From Denitratimonas tolerans (lineage in GTDB: Bacteria > Pseudomonadota > Gammaproteobacteria > Xanthomonadales > Xanthomonadaceae), in NCBI RefSeq assembly GCF_037203605.1, contig NZ_JBBDHC010000001.1, positions 1-64,000 on the forward strand: 64,000 nt of DNA, in the 5' to 3' direction. A model generated the notes under the pieces. The model was not told the origin of the DNA, ran no database searches, and worked only from the letters and a program-made list of their open reading frames with translations. Position numbers and translations under genes: made by a program. Positions 32,693 through 41,693 of this stretch are shown in pieces. Each line of letters starts with the position of its first letter. Position 1 is the stretch's first letter.

Positions 32693-32789
32693 GGCGGAAG
32701 GATGGATGCGGGGCGCAAACGACGGTATCGGCGTTCAGCCCGCAATCGCATCGGATTTTCCGCAAATCGCCCGACAACGGCGGCGGCGC

Positions 32790-32916
32790 GTAGGTCGGGG
32801 CTACGTCCCCGACGGGGTGTTTGATGCCCGGCAGCGTCGGCCACGTAGGGCCGACCTACGGCAGAGCGTAGCGGTGTTCGATGCCCGGCAACGTCGGCCT
32901 CGTAGGGCCGACCTAC
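32790..32916. repeat. REP cluster 7
   Basis: One type A copy (32790-32813) and two type B copies (32836-32859, 32893-32916) lie upstream of the RAYT remnant and downstream of the secreted-protein gene at 33011. With cluster 6 they bracket the RAYT. Confidence 0.9.
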
Positions 32917-32950
32917 GGAAGCGACGGATGTTTTACGAACGTACAAAAAG

Positions 32951-32976
32951 ACATCGGGGCCCGAAGGCCCCGATGT
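32951..32976. terminator. Bidirectional intrinsic terminator
   Basis: ACATCGGGGCC and GGCCCCGATGT form a perfect 11-bp stem with a CGAA loop. T-runs follow on both strands (TTTTT on the plus side, TCTTTTT on the minus side). It ends the secreted-protein gene whose stop is at 33011. Confidence 0.92.
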
Positions 32977-33010
32977 TTTTACCACCAGCGAACTGAAAGC
33001 CGAAGGGCGA

Positions 33011-34504
33011 TCAGAGGCTCGGGCAGGCCAGAGCTGCGCTGGAAATCGAGCCGCTCGTGGCACCAACCGGAGCGACGCGGCAGTCGCGGCTGTGGCGGTG
33101 CTTGTGGACCACACCGTAGTTGATGCGCACGCCCTCACCCACATCGGTGTTGACCAGCTCGGAGGCCCAGAAGCCGCTGACCGGCTGACCGATCAGAGCC
33201 TGATCGGCACCCAGAGGAGCCGGCAGCCAGTACTGGAAGCCCGCAACGTTCGGATCGTCGAACTCGATGCGCGCCCAGCCCTCGTTGAAGGCGAACGGGG
33301 TCAGACCCATCGCGCCCAGGGCCGGAGTGGCCGCCAGGATGTTGGTCGGCGTGGACGCACCCAGCTCCTGACCGAACGCGACGACGTTGGCTTCGAAGCA
33401 GAGGCCGAAGCCGGAGACCGGCGGCGGCGGCGACGGGATCAGGCGCGTGGTGGTGGTGCGCTCCTCGCGGTCCCAGTAGCGGATGTCATAGGCATGGCAG
33501 GAGCCACGATTGCCGAGCGGCGCGGTGAACGGCATCATGTAGCTCGCCGAAGCCGTGTGGATGTGCTGACGCTTGGTCGGGAAGGTGACGACCCACTCGG
33601 ACGAGGCCGCCAGCGCCGGGCTGATGAAGAACTCGTTGTAGATGTAGCGCGAAGTCAGCACCGCCGACACCGCATCCACCGCACCGGCAGCATAGTCGAC
33701 CTGGTACAGCGCGCCGTTCGAGAACACGCGCGCGGTGGCCACACCGCCATTATCCGCATAAGCCAAGGTCGGGTTCACGTCGCCCGGGTTGAAGTGCAGG
33801 TTTGCACCCGGAACCGTGAAGAAGCCATCGATGGCGTCGGCGTTGTAGCTCAGGGTGCGGCCCCACTCACCGGACACGATCACGGCCGAACCAAACAGGC
33901 CGCCGTTCGGGGTCTCGATGTTCGCATTCGAATCAGCGAACCACGCACCGCCGTCCCACGCGTTGACGAGGGCGTTGCAGTTGGCAGGCGTGCCGGCGGA
34001 GGTGTGCGTGGCGGCCGCGGCCAGCGCGCCGGTCACGTTGCCCATCTCGATGATTTCCACGTGGCCCTGACGGGTACGCGCGAGGCCGAGAGCGGCGAGC
34101 GCGTCCGGCGTGTTGTAGGCAAACTCGTAGTCCACGAACGGCGTGCCGTTCGAGATCTTCGGCACGGTGCACGAGGTGTCATTGATGTGCAGGCTGGCAC
34201 CGCTGGTGCCATCGGCCTGGATCTCGGCGCCCCACACGTCGTACGGCGAGAGGTACAGGTTGAAGTCCAGGACTTCCGCGCTGTTCACGGACTCGAGGAA
34301 GCGGACCTTGACGGCCTTCACTCGGTCGGTGGTGTTGACCACGGCGATATGGGTGGAGTTGCCACCGTTGACCGTGTAGTAGGGATACAGCAGAACCTGG
34401 CCGAGGCCGTCCGGGTTCAGGTTGACGGCACCAGCCACGCCTACCAGACCAGCAACACCGGCGACGCCGGCGATGATGGCTGTAGTCAGCGAATTCTTTT
34501 TCAT
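33011..34504 (-). CDS. Secreted or surface protein of unknown function
   Basis: The 497-residue protein has a signal peptide (MKKNSLTTAIIAGVAGVAGLVGVAGA). The mature protein starts with VNLNPDGLGQVLLYPYYTVNGG, a hallmark of a widespread but uncharacterised family in this order. The remainder is beta-rich with few cysteines. A strong promoter, a good ribosome site (AGGAG) and a strong terminator frame it as a single gene, which suggests abundant expression. ATG 34504 is preferred to the GTG one codon earlier. No anchor or sorting tail is visible at the C terminus. A surface-layer or matrix role is possible but only a guess. Confidence 0.8.
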   Translation of the reverse strand: MKKNSLTTAIIAGVAGVAGLVGVAGAVNLNPDGLGQVLLYPYYTVNGGNSTHIAVVNTTDRVKAVKVRFLESVNSAEVLDFNLYLSPYDVWGAEIQADGTSGASLHINDTSCTVPKISNGTPFVDYEFAYNTPDALAALGLARTRQGHVEIIEMGNVTGALAAAATHTSAGTPANCNALVNAWDGGAWFADSNANIETPNGGLFGSAVIVSGEWGRTLSYNADAIDGFFTVPGANLHFNPGDVNPTLAYADNGGVATARVFSNGALYQVDYAAGAVDAVSAVLTSRYIYNEFFISPALAASSEWVVTFPTKRQHIHTASASYMMPFTAPLGNRGSCHAYDIRYWDREERTTTTRLIPSPPPPVSGFGLCFEANVVAFGQELGASTPTNILAATPALGAMGLTPFAFNEGWARIEFDDPNVAGFQYWLPAPLGADQALIGQPVSGFWASELVNTDVGEGVRINYGVVHKHRHSRDCRVAPVGATSGSISSAALACPSL

Positions 34505-34605
34505 CACAACACTCCTAAGGAACGTTCACAGGGCTTCTTATTTGCCATCCATCCGAGGCGCGGCACTTGGTGCGCCACACTTCTGCGGACAGGCTAGCGG
34601 ATGGG

Positions 34606-34634
34606 AGTATAGACAGACACAAACCCCATTGCAA
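34606..34634 (-). promoter_or_regulatory. Sigma-70 promoter of the secreted-protein gene
   Basis: On the minus strand TTGCAA (34634-34629) and TATACT (34611-34606) are separated by 17 bp. Transcription would start near 34599 and give a 5' leader of about 95 bases. Confidence 0.7.
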
Positions 34635-34754
34635 TGGCCACCAAGCCCCGATCGATGGTCATTGCTTGTTCAAGAAACGGTCGCCTCCGGTACATCTTGG
34701 CGGCGGCGGTCATCATACCCGCTTCCGGCCCGTGCGGGAGGCGAATTGCGGCGA

Positions 34755-35189
34755 TCACTGGATGCGGCTGGGCAGGAAGTACCACTGGCCGTCCGAGCGC
34801 AGCCAGCTTTCCACCAGCCTGGTCTGGCCGGGCACCTGGCCCTGGCCGGTGCCGGGGATGGTGAGCAGGGTGTCCACCGCCACCTGCGCCTGGCAGGTGT
34901 CGGCATCCTCGCATTTGACCCAGTCGACCGTGGAGCCGGTCCATTTGATCTGCGCCATGCCGAGCCGGCCCGCGTAGGCGTCCAGCGACATTACCGCGCG
35001 GGCACCGGGCGTCAGGTACTCGTAGGCGGACTTGAAGTCGCCGGCGACGATGAGCTTCCAGCGCTCCTGCGCGCGCTGGGTGATCGCCTCTTCGGGCGTC
35101 TGCGGCACCTTGGTGCGGGTGGATCCGGTGGTGCCGCAGGCGGAAACCAGCAGGGCCAGGACAATGGCCGGCAGGATACGGGTGAACAT
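34755..35189 (-). CDS. Lipoprotein downstream of the T2SS secretin
   Basis: The 144-residue protein has the lipobox LVSACG with the acylated Cys at residue 18. The rest has one alpha-beta domain (ITQRAQERWKLIVAGDFKSAYEYLTPGARAVMS), reminiscent of NTF2/SnoaL-like folds, and one probable disulfide (CEDADTC). Start ATG 35189 is preferred because AAGGAG lies nine bases upstream; ATG 35207 would sit on that site. It follows gspD within 15 bp and is likely part of the same transcript, so it could assist the secretin, but it does not look like a classical GspS pilotin. Confidence 0.7.
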   Translation of the reverse strand: MFTRILPAIVLALLVSACGTTGSTRTKVPQTPEEAITQRAQERWKLIVAGDFKSAYEYLTPGARAVMSLDAYAGRLGMAQIKWTGSTVDWVKCEDADTCQAQVAVDTLLTIPGTGQGQVPGQTRLVESWLRSDGQWYFLPSRIQ

Positions 35190-35203
35190 GGTCGACAACT
35201 CCT

Positions 35204-37528
35204 TCATTGATCGTGGGTCGCCGCCGGCGCGGCCTGGGCCGGCGCGTTCGCCGGTGCCGGGGCCCTTGCGCGCAGCGGTTCGAGCGCGCGGAACTGGCTC
35301 GAATATTCGTCGGTGAGGCGGCGGGCGTCGTCGCTGTTGCGGATGACCACGGGGGTGAGCATCACGAGCAGTTCCTGGCGCTGGCTCTGCTGGCTCTTGC
35401 CGCCGAACAGGCCACCGATGATGGGAATACGATGCAGGCCCGGTATGCCGCTGGATGCCTTGGAATCAGTTTGTTTGATGAGGCCGCCGAGCAGGACCGT
35501 CTGGCCCGACTGCACCGCGATCTCGGTCTTGATCTTGCGCTGGTCGACCGGGACGTTGCCGTTGACGGCATCGTCGGCCGCGCCCGGGGTGCTGTCCTGC
35601 TGGTCGATCTCCATGAACACCAGGCCGCCCGGATTGACGCGCGGGGTGACGCTCAGGGTGATGCCGGTGTCGCGGAACTGGACGTAGGTCTGGCTCTGGG
35701 TGTTGCCCAGGCCGGTGTTGATGAAGCTCGAGTTCACCGGGATCTGGGTGCCGACGTTGATCGACGCCTGCTTGTTGTTCAGCACCACCACCGAGGGGGC
35801 CGAGAGCACGTGCACGGTGGAGACCGAATCCAGGGTGTTGATGATGGCGGCCATGTTGGGGCCGATGAAGGTCCAACCGAGGTTGCCGCCGACGATGCTG
35901 CCGGCGTAGTCGCTCCAGCCGCGGGCGCTGCCTGCGAGCTCCTGCAGCGCGGAGCCGGCACCCTCGATCCCGCCGATGGCGTTCTCGAAATACCACTGGA
36001 TGCCGTATCTGAGCTGGTCGTTGAGGGTGACCTGGAGGATCTTGGCCTCGATGTGCACCTGCAGCGGGATGGTGTCGAGCCGCTCGATCACGCGGCGGAT
36101 CGATTCCCACTGCGGCGAGGTGGCCAGCACCAGGATGGAGTTGCTTTCCTCCACGGCGGACACGCGGATCTCGTCGCTGGCACCCAGCGCGATGCCGCCG
36201 CTGGAATCGACCACCGGCGCGCCATCGGCCCCTGCGGCGACGAATTCGCCATCGCCGCGCTTGGGGGTACTCATCTGGGTGCGACCGTTGCGGCGGGTGT
36301 CGCGGGCCTGCGGCGGGGTGACGCTGCCGTCGGCACCGACGCTGCGCACTTCCACCGACTCCAGGCCGGGCGCGACGCTGCCGCCGGAGCTGGAGCGCGA
36401 CGCCGGCGCGGGCGCGCCGAACACCTCGGACAGCGTGCTCGCCAGATCCATCGCCTTCACGTTCTTGACCGCGTAGGTGTAGAGCCGCTGCCCGGCCTGC
36501 CCGCCGCCGAGGTCGAAGCGCTCGATCCACTCGCCGATGCGGCCGAGGTACTTGGGCTGCGGGGTGATGACCAGGATCGAGTTGATCCCTTCCAGCGGCA
36601 TGAAGCGGAACATGCCGGCCATCGGCGTGTTGCTGCCTTCGCCGAAGATCTTGTCCAGCTCGGCGACGGTCTTGGTGGCCTCGGTCTGGGTCAGGTTGAA
36701 CACGCCCACGGACATGCCCTCCAGCCAGTCGATGTCGAATACCGCGACGGTGTGGAGGTAGTTGTCCAGTTCGGCGCGCGAACCGGCCAGCACCAGCATG
36801 TTGCGCATCGAATCCACGCTCACCACCGCTTCCGGCTTGGCGTAGGGCTTGAGCAGCTTTTCCATCTCGACGGCCGAGATGAACTGCAGCGGCACCGCGC
36901 GCACTTCGTAGCCGCGCATGTTCTGCAGCGGCCCCGAGCGCGGGGTGAGGTTGCCCGGCAGCGCCTGCTGCACCGGCAGGATGGTGTAGCGGCCGTCCTG
37001 CCAGACCATGGTGGTGTTGTTCCAGCGCAGCAGCATTTCCAGGATCGACAGCGCCTGGTCGCCGCGCAGCGGCTTGGCGGTGGAGAAGGTGACGTTGCCC
37101 TGCACGCCCGGCGCGATCACGTAGTTCTGCTGCAGGAAGTCGCCCAGGATGGCCTTGACCACCGCGTGCAGCGATTCGCCCTCGAAGTTGAACGATACCT
37201 CGCCGGTCGGCCCCGGGCCGGGCGGCGCGCGGCGCGCGACTTCTTCGTTGATGAAGCGGCCGGTGCCCGGTTTGGAGACGTTCTCGCGCTCGCTTCCGAC
37301 CTCCGGCTCGGCCTCGGCGACGGCTTCGGTCGCGGTGCCGGGTGCCTCTTCGGCATTCTGGCGCCAGGCGTTTTCGGCATAGGAATCGAACGGGCGGAAC
37401 GTCTGGCGCGGTTCGCGTGCGGCGCAGCCGGCAAGCAGCACGAGCACGGCCGTCGCGCACAGCACGCGCACGAACGCAGATCGCGCCGCGCGCGCCTGCG
37501 AAAAACTGGTTGGATGGATGGGATTCAC
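35204..37528 (-). CDS. gspD: Type II secretion outer-membrane secretin
   Basis: The 774-residue GspD/XpsD forms the outer-membrane channel of the T2SS. It has a lipobox (LLAGC, Cys35), unlike many GspD proteins but like XpsD. Four N domains follow (about 95-500), including VSFNFEGESLHAVVKAIL and AEVVSVDSMRN-like blocks. The secretin domain (about 530-735) contains VHVLSAPSVVVLNNKQASINVGTQIP and GQTVLLGGLIKQ. A serine/glycine-rich insert lies near 385-455. Start GTG 37528 follows the XpsN-type gene by 11 bp; no ATG is available before the lipobox. It is the last core gene of the cluster. Confidence 0.95.
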   Translation of the reverse strand: MNPIHPTSFSQARAARSAFVRVLCATAVLVLLAGCAAREPRQTFRPFDSYAENAWRQNAEEAPGTATEAVAEAEPEVGSERENVSKPGTGRFINEEVARRAPPGPGPTGEVSFNFEGESLHAVVKAILGDFLQQNYVIAPGVQGNVTFSTAKPLRGDQALSILEMLLRWNNTTMVWQDGRYTILPVQQALPGNLTPRSGPLQNMRGYEVRAVPLQFISAVEMEKLLKPYAKPEAVVSVDSMRNMLVLAGSRAELDNYLHTVAVFDIDWLEGMSVGVFNLTQTEATKTVAELDKIFGEGSNTPMAGMFRFMPLEGINSILVITPQPKYLGRIGEWIERFDLGGGQAGQRLYTYAVKNVKAMDLASTLSEVFGAPAPASRSSSGGSVAPGLESVEVRSVGADGSVTPPQARDTRRNGRTQMSTPKRGDGEFVAAGADGAPVVDSSGGIALGASDEIRVSAVEESNSILVLATSPQWESIRRVIERLDTIPLQVHIEAKILQVTLNDQLRYGIQWYFENAIGGIEGAGSALQELAGSARGWSDYAGSIVGGNLGWTFIGPNMAAIINTLDSVSTVHVLSAPSVVVLNNKQASINVGTQIPVNSSFINTGLGNTQSQTYVQFRDTGITLSVTPRVNPGGLVFMEIDQQDSTPGAADDAVNGNVPVDQRKIKTEIAVQSGQTVLLGGLIKQTDSKASSGIPGLHRIPIIGGLFGGKSQQSQRQELLVMLTPVVIRNSDDARRLTDEYSSQFRALEPLRARAPAPANAPAQAAPAATHDQ

Positions 37529-37539
37529 CTGGTCAAGTC

Positions 37540-38316
37540 CTACCTGTTGTTGGCACGCGCGGCTTCTTCGCGCATCTGACGGCGCCGCTCCTCGATGCGG
37601 CGGCGGATCATTTCGGATCGCTGTTCGGGCGTCAGCGTCTCGGTCTTGGCCTCGCCTTCCGCACCCTGCGCCGGCTGCTGCGCGGGAGCCGCGCCGGCAG
37701 CCTGGCCGGGAGGCGCGGCGCTGCCGGGTTCGGCAACCTGGGGCACGGCGAAGGGCGTCGGAGCCTGCCCGCCGGCGCCGTCGAACACCCGCAGATCCGC
37801 GCTGACCTCGCCCCCCGGACCGGAAAAGACCGCCTTTCGCGCCTGCAGTTCCTTCAGGCTCCATCCGGCGAACTCGCCGTCCAGCACCTGCCCCTCTTTC
37901 ACCGAGACGCTCTTGCCGCTGCGCGTGTCGGTGACGATGGCCAGCTTCAGGCTCGGCGTCATGATGATGCTGGTGACCACCACATCGAGCGGTGCCGCGG
38001 GCGGCGGCGGCTCGCCTTCCGCGCCGGCATCGGCCTTGGCATCATCGAAGGGCAAGGGGCGGCGGTCGGCGTTGAACAGCGGTCGCTCGCCGATGTCGGC
38101 GTAGGCTTCCACCGGCTGCAGCGGGCTGCGCGCCTGGGAAAGATCCAGCGCCGGCAGCGGCGGCACGCGCGCCGGGTCATCGGGGTGCACGCGATAGCGT
38201 CCGCCCAGGCCGGTCAGGCCGGCGATGGCAAAAAGCAGCGCCCAGAGCGTGACCACGGCGGCCAGGAGCGCCGGAAGCCGCTGGGCGGATGTGAGCTGCA
38301 GCAGGCGCGGGGTCAT
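37540..38316 (-). CDS. gspN: T2SS protein N (XpsN type)
   Basis: The 258-residue inner-membrane protein has one N-terminal membrane segment (LLAAVVTLWALLFAIAGLTGL). A periplasmic region resembling the GspC homology domain follows (ERPLFNADRRP, VVVTSIIMTPSLKLAIV). A long Gln/Ala/Pro linker and a charged C terminus (RRRIEERRRQMREEAAR) end it. In Xanthomonas XpsN links the inner-membrane platform to the secretin and no separate gspC is present; none is seen here either. ATG 38316 overlaps the gspM stop (ATGA). Confidence 0.85.
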   Translation of the reverse strand: MTPRLLQLTSAQRLPALLAAVVTLWALLFAIAGLTGLGGRYRVHPDDPARVPPLPALDLSQARSPLQPVEAYADIGERPLFNADRRPLPFDDAKADAGAEGEPPPPAAPLDVVVTSIIMTPSLKLAIVTDTRSGKSVSVKEGQVLDGEFAGWSLKELQARKAVFSGPGGEVSADLRVFDGAGGQAPTPFAVPQVAEPGSAAPPGQAAGAAPAQQPAQGAEGEAKTETLTPEQRSEMIRRRIEERRRQMREEAARANNR

Positions 38317-38957
38317 TTCTTGCCTCCTGCGCTGCGGCGCAGGTAGCCGTAGAGGTCGAATGCGGTGTCGAGGTAGCCCTGCTGCTGCACGCCGACCGGC
38401 CCGCGCCCCTGCGGCACGGGCGCTCCGCGACGCCCGGTGATGGTGAGATCGGCGACGAAAAGCTGCGGGCTGCCGCTCTCCAGCCCATGCATCAGGAGGC
38501 CGAAAAACTCCATCTCGCAGCGCATCCGCACCTTGATCGTGACCTTCTCGAACGGGGTGTCGGATTCGGCGGCGCGGCCCGAGCCGCCCGTTCCGCGGAA
38601 CGGCGTGCGGCTGACCAGGGCGCAGCGGTCGCCCGCCTGCAGGGTGTCGATCTGTTCCTGCAGGCGCTGGATCAGGGCCGAGGCGGCGAGGTCGAAGTTG
38701 GCTTCGACAAGGAAGCCGGGATTGCCGGCCTCGAACGCGCGCACTTCGCCCAGCGCCTCGCGGATCGCGTCGCGCTGCTGGGCAATGGCGCGAAACCGCG
38801 CTTCTTCCTCGCGCAGGTCGATCATCTCGCCGCGCGATTTCATCAGCGGAGCCACGAACCACCAGTGCACCCCGCCCAGATAGCCCAGCAGCAGGGCGAT
38901 GAGCAGCAGCACGACGGCGAGCAGGCGGCCGTGTCTAGCGTCCGGCGTCAGGCGCAT
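38313..38957 (-). CDS. gspM: T2SS protein M
   Basis: The 214-residue GspM/XpsM-like protein has a single N-terminal membrane helix (LLAVVLLLIALLLGYLGGVHWWFV), a coiled-coil stretch (REEEARFRAIAQQRDAIREAL) and a small periplasmic ferredoxin-like domain. It pairs with GspL in the inner-membrane platform. ATG 38957 is chosen because GGAGG lies six bases upstream; ATG 38963 would abut it. The gene overlaps the end of gspL by 23 bases. Confidence 0.85.
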   Translation of the reverse strand: MRLTPDARHGRLLAVVLLLIALLLGYLGGVHWWFVAPLMKSRGEMIDLREEEARFRAIAQQRDAIREALGEVRAFEAGNPGFLVEANFDLAASALIQRLQEQIDTLQAGDRCALVSRTPFRGTGGSGRAAESDTPFEKVTIKVRMRCEMEFFGLLMHGLESGSPQLFVADLTITGRRGAPVPQGRGPVGVQQQGYLDTAFDLYGYLRRSAGGKK

Positions 38958-40083
38958 CGCCATCCTCCGCGGGCTTGCCGAACCGGGCGGCGATGTTGAA
39001 GCGGTCCTTGCCGGTGCGCGAGTCGGGCTGGATCGGTCCGCTCAGCGACGGCGAGCGGAACGTGACGCTGTCCTGCAGCAGTTCGACCAGCTTGGGTGCC
39101 TGCCCGCTCTGCCCGGCCAGGGTCAGTTCGCCGCGCGTGACGCTCAGGCGCTCGATGAAAGTATCGTCCGGCAGCTTGCGGGTGAGCTCGTCGAGCAAAA
39201 GCAGCATCGACGGCTGGTCCAGCTTTTCGACCGCCAGGAAATTGGCCCCCGCGACGGCGGCATCCAGTTCGTCGCGCAGCCGCGTCACCGCGCGCGCCTC
39301 GTCGCGCTGCGCCTCCACCTCGGCGGTGAGGCGGACGATGGCATCGGCGCGGTTGTCGATGATGCGGCTCATGCCCAGCCAGAGGAAGAACAGCGTGGCC
39401 AGCGCCAGCCCGCCCATCAGCCAGGCGAAGGTGTGCGCGCGGCGCGCGCGCAGCTCCGCGGGCAGGAAATTGAATCCGGCGCGCGCGCCGGCGGCATCGG
39501 CCGAATCAACCGCGCTGAGGGTGGAAGCCAGGCCATCGACATCGGCCAGCTCGCGCGCCATGCGCTCACGCGTGATCAGCCCGAGCTGCACCGGAATCTG
39601 GCGGGCGTCGGCAGCGTGCGGCAGCACCCGGCTGTCGTGGTGGACCTGCTCGGCGCGGAACGGCGTCTGGCGATCCAGCTCGAACCCGATCACGCCGGCG
39701 AGGTTCTCCAGCGCGGCGGCGGGAAGATGGAGCGTGCGCCGCAGCACGGCATCGGACGGCACCAGCAGGATGCGACGAACCTCGCGGAAATCCTCGTCCA
39801 GCAGCCCGTTGAGCGCCGCCGGAAGGCCCTCGGCCGGCAGCGCCGGAATGCGGCCCAGTTCCTCCAGCGCGCTGCCCTGCTGCAGGCTCACCGCATAGGC
39901 ATCGTCATCGCGCCGCAGCAGCACGGCGCGCTCGGCCACATGGAAACGGTGGCGCCAGCGCACCGGAAGACAGGCGCGCAGCTCGCCGCCCCACCAGCGC
40001 AGGAAGCGCGGCACCGGACTTTGCGCATAGCGCACGCCGATGCGGCTCAATGACTGGGCAAGTTGATCGGGAATCGAGGGCAT
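38935..40083 (-). CDS. gspL: T2SS protein L (PilM/PilN-like)
   Basis: The 382-residue protein combines a cytoplasmic actin-like part (1-220) with one membrane helix (WLMGGLALATLFFLWLGMS, about 232-250). A coiled coil and a periplasmic PilN/GspL domain (about 290-370) follow. It recruits the GspE ATPase to the membrane. Blocks such as FRAEQVHHDSRVL are typical of the XpsL/PilN-domain group rather than enterobacterial GspL. It begins 6 bp after gspK. Confidence 0.88.
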   Translation of the reverse strand: MPSIPDQLAQSLSRIGVRYAQSPVPRFLRWWGGELRACLPVRWRHRFHVAERAVLLRRDDDAYAVSLQQGSALEELGRIPALPAEGLPAALNGLLDEDFREVRRILLVPSDAVLRRTLHLPAAALENLAGVIGFELDRQTPFRAEQVHHDSRVLPHAADARQIPVQLGLITRERMARELADVDGLASTLSAVDSADAAGARAGFNFLPAELRARRAHTFAWLMGGLALATLFFLWLGMSRIIDNRADAIVRLTAEVEAQRDEARAVTRLRDELDAAVAGANFLAVEKLDQPSMLLLLDELTRKLPDDTFIERLSVTRGELTLAGQSGQAPKLVELLQDSVTFRSPSLSGPIQPDSRTGKDRFNIAARFGKPAEDGDAPDAGR

Positions 40084-40089
40084 GAAAGC

Positions 40090-41010
40090 TCAGAAGGAAC
40101 CGCCGTCCTGCCACCGCAGGACCGTAAATGCCATGCCGGAGACTCCGCCGCCGCCAAGCCGGATCGTGGCATCCACCTGCGTCCAGGTTCCGTTGGGAAG
40201 CGTGGCGCGGGACTCGATACTATACGTGCCAGTGCCGCCTTGCGCCATCAGCGCCGTGCCATCGGGCAACATCGGGGCCGGCATGCCGCTGTTGGGATCC
40301 CAGGCGTGGCGCGCGTCGATGATCTGCTGGGCGAGCTCGGGCGTCATGCCCGGAATGGTCAGCAGCACCTCCAGCGGCGCGAACGCCAGGTTCGGGCGCG
40401 ACTGCCCGCCATAGACCGTCACCGCCGGCTCGATGCGCTGCATGAGCTCGGGCGTCATGCCCAGCACCTGCAGCAGTTCCGACACCATGTCGAACGGGGC
40501 GTTCTTCGGCCCCCAGGCGTAGCCTTCGGCATCGTATTCCGCCTCTTCGGCCCCGTTGGGTGAAACCAGATCATCCGCATCGCGCCAGTCCTGGATCGCC
40601 GCCGCCAGCGCGACAGCCTGATCCTCTTCGACGCCCGCACCCCGGAACAGTTCCGTCAGCATCGACATGTCGGCGGTATTGAGATCGATCAGGCCCGATT
40701 CGTCGGTAATCCGGATCGTCAGCCGGGCCTCGTCGAACTCGAGCGAGTACTCGCGCCCGTCCGGGATCCAGCGCAGCATGGGATCGGGCACCGACAGGAA
40801 CAGCGCGGACTCGTGGATGCCGGCTTCGGCAGCGTAGCGCGCCACGGTCGCGTCATAGAGCCAGCGCGCCTGCATGCCCTCGGTGCGGGTGAGCAGCGCG
40901 AAGGCCCCCAGCAGGATCGTCAGCAGCGCCATCAGCCACAGCACCACCACGAAGGCGACGCCGCGCTGCGCGCGGGCGGCGGGAAACGGCGCGGGCGGGC
41001 GGCGGGTCAC
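40090..41010 (-). CDS. gspK: T2SS minor pseudopilin K
   Basis: The 306-residue GspK has a prepilin-type start (ARAQRGVAFVVVLWLMALL, cleavage after the Gly) and lacks Glu at mature position 5, as expected for GspK. The large globular domain contains GLIDLNTADMSMLTELFRGAG, a helix-hairpin-helix-like GspK block, and LLTIPGMTPELAQQIIDAR. It caps the pseudopilus tip with GspI and GspJ. The start is GTG 41010, overlapping the gspJ stop as GTGA. Confidence 0.92.
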   Translation of the reverse strand: MTRRPPAPFPAARAQRGVAFVVVLWLMALLTILLGAFALLTRTEGMQARWLYDATVARYAAEAGIHESALFLSVPDPMLRWIPDGREYSLEFDEARLTIRITDESGLIDLNTADMSMLTELFRGAGVEEDQAVALAAAIQDWRDADDLVSPNGAEEAEYDAEGYAWGPKNAPFDMVSELLQVLGMTPELMQRIEPAVTVYGGQSRPNLAFAPLEVLLTIPGMTPELAQQIIDARHAWDPNSGMPAPMLPDGTALMAQGGTGTYSIESRATLPNGTWTQVDATIRLGGGGVSGMAFTVLRWQDGGSF

Positions 41011-41693
41011 CGCCTGGACTCCGATTCGGAACCGCTGCGGATGCCGGGGCGGCGCATCCGGAACATCGTGGGCATGCTGCTGCCGGCCAGGACCGGGATT
41101 TCCAGATCGGGCCAGACTCGGTTCTCGGCCTCGAATTCCACCATCACGCGCACCAGCAGCGGCAGCTGTTGCACGTTGTCCCACTCGCGCGCCCACTCGC
41201 CCAGCTCGCCGTTCTCGTCCAGGCCGCGGTATTCGAAGTGGGCGGAAGCGACGCCGGCCATCAGCAGCACCGGGGCGCGCGGATTGTTGGCCTTGGGGCT
41301 GTCCGGGTCGTAGCCGTTGAGCTGGGCGTGGTCGAACAGGATTTCGCTGCCGGCCAGGGTGATCCACTGGACGTGCGGCCCGCCGTTGGCCAGATGGCCG
41401 GGCATCGGCCCGACGAACCGCAGCTCGTCGCGGCCGGCCTCGAACACGCGGTTTTCGCCGATGTCCTCCTGCCGATCGAAGGGAATCGACATGGCGTGGG
41501 AAAGCTGGCGGCGCAGGAACTCCTGCACGGTGCGGGTCTGGTTGGTCCAGGTCACCACGCGCTCGCCGGCGTGGGTGGTGGCGACCGCGCCGCGCAGCGT
41601 GCCGAAGGCCATGGCGATGAGCAGCGCCAGCAGGGTGATGGCGATCAGCACTTCCAGCAGGGTGAAGCCGCGGGCACGGCGCGGGGCGTTCAT
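41007..41693 (-). CDS. gspJ: T2SS minor pseudopilin J
   Basis: The 228-residue protein has the prepilin motif RARGFTLLEVLIA at its start and the GspJ domain (LRGAVATTHAGERVVTWTNQ, LSHAMSIPFDRQEDIG, LRFVGPMP). It forms the pseudopilus tip complex with GspI and GspK. The ATG overlaps the gspI stop by four bases. Confidence 0.93.
   Translation of the reverse strand: MNAPRRARGFTLLEVLIAITLLALLIAMAFGTLRGAVATTHAGERVVTWTNQTRTVQEFLRRQLSHAMSIPFDRQEDIGENRVFEAGRDELRFVGPMPGHLANGGPHVQWITLAGSEILFDHAQLNGYDPDSPKANNPRAPVLLMAGVASAHFEYRGLDENGELGEWAREWDNVQQLPLLVRVMVEFEAENRVWPDLEIPVLAGSSMPTMFRMRRPGIRSGSESESRR

Noticed and set aside
12422..32916. Regularly spaced palindromes that could look like CRISPR arrays
   Set aside because: The units alternate in orientation and type, and their spacers are themselves repeated; there are no cas genes. 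They fit REP/BIME elements instead.
32497..33144. Minus-strand frame covering the RAYT start and REP cluster 7
   Set aside because: It is out of frame with the RAYT core and is made of repeat-derived and shadow sequence.
35207..37579. Long plus-strand open frame opposite gspD (and similar ones opposite cysNC, panB and gspE)
   Set aside because: Composition is typical of antisense GC-rich frames and no domain is visible; the minus-strand genes have full sets of family motifs.
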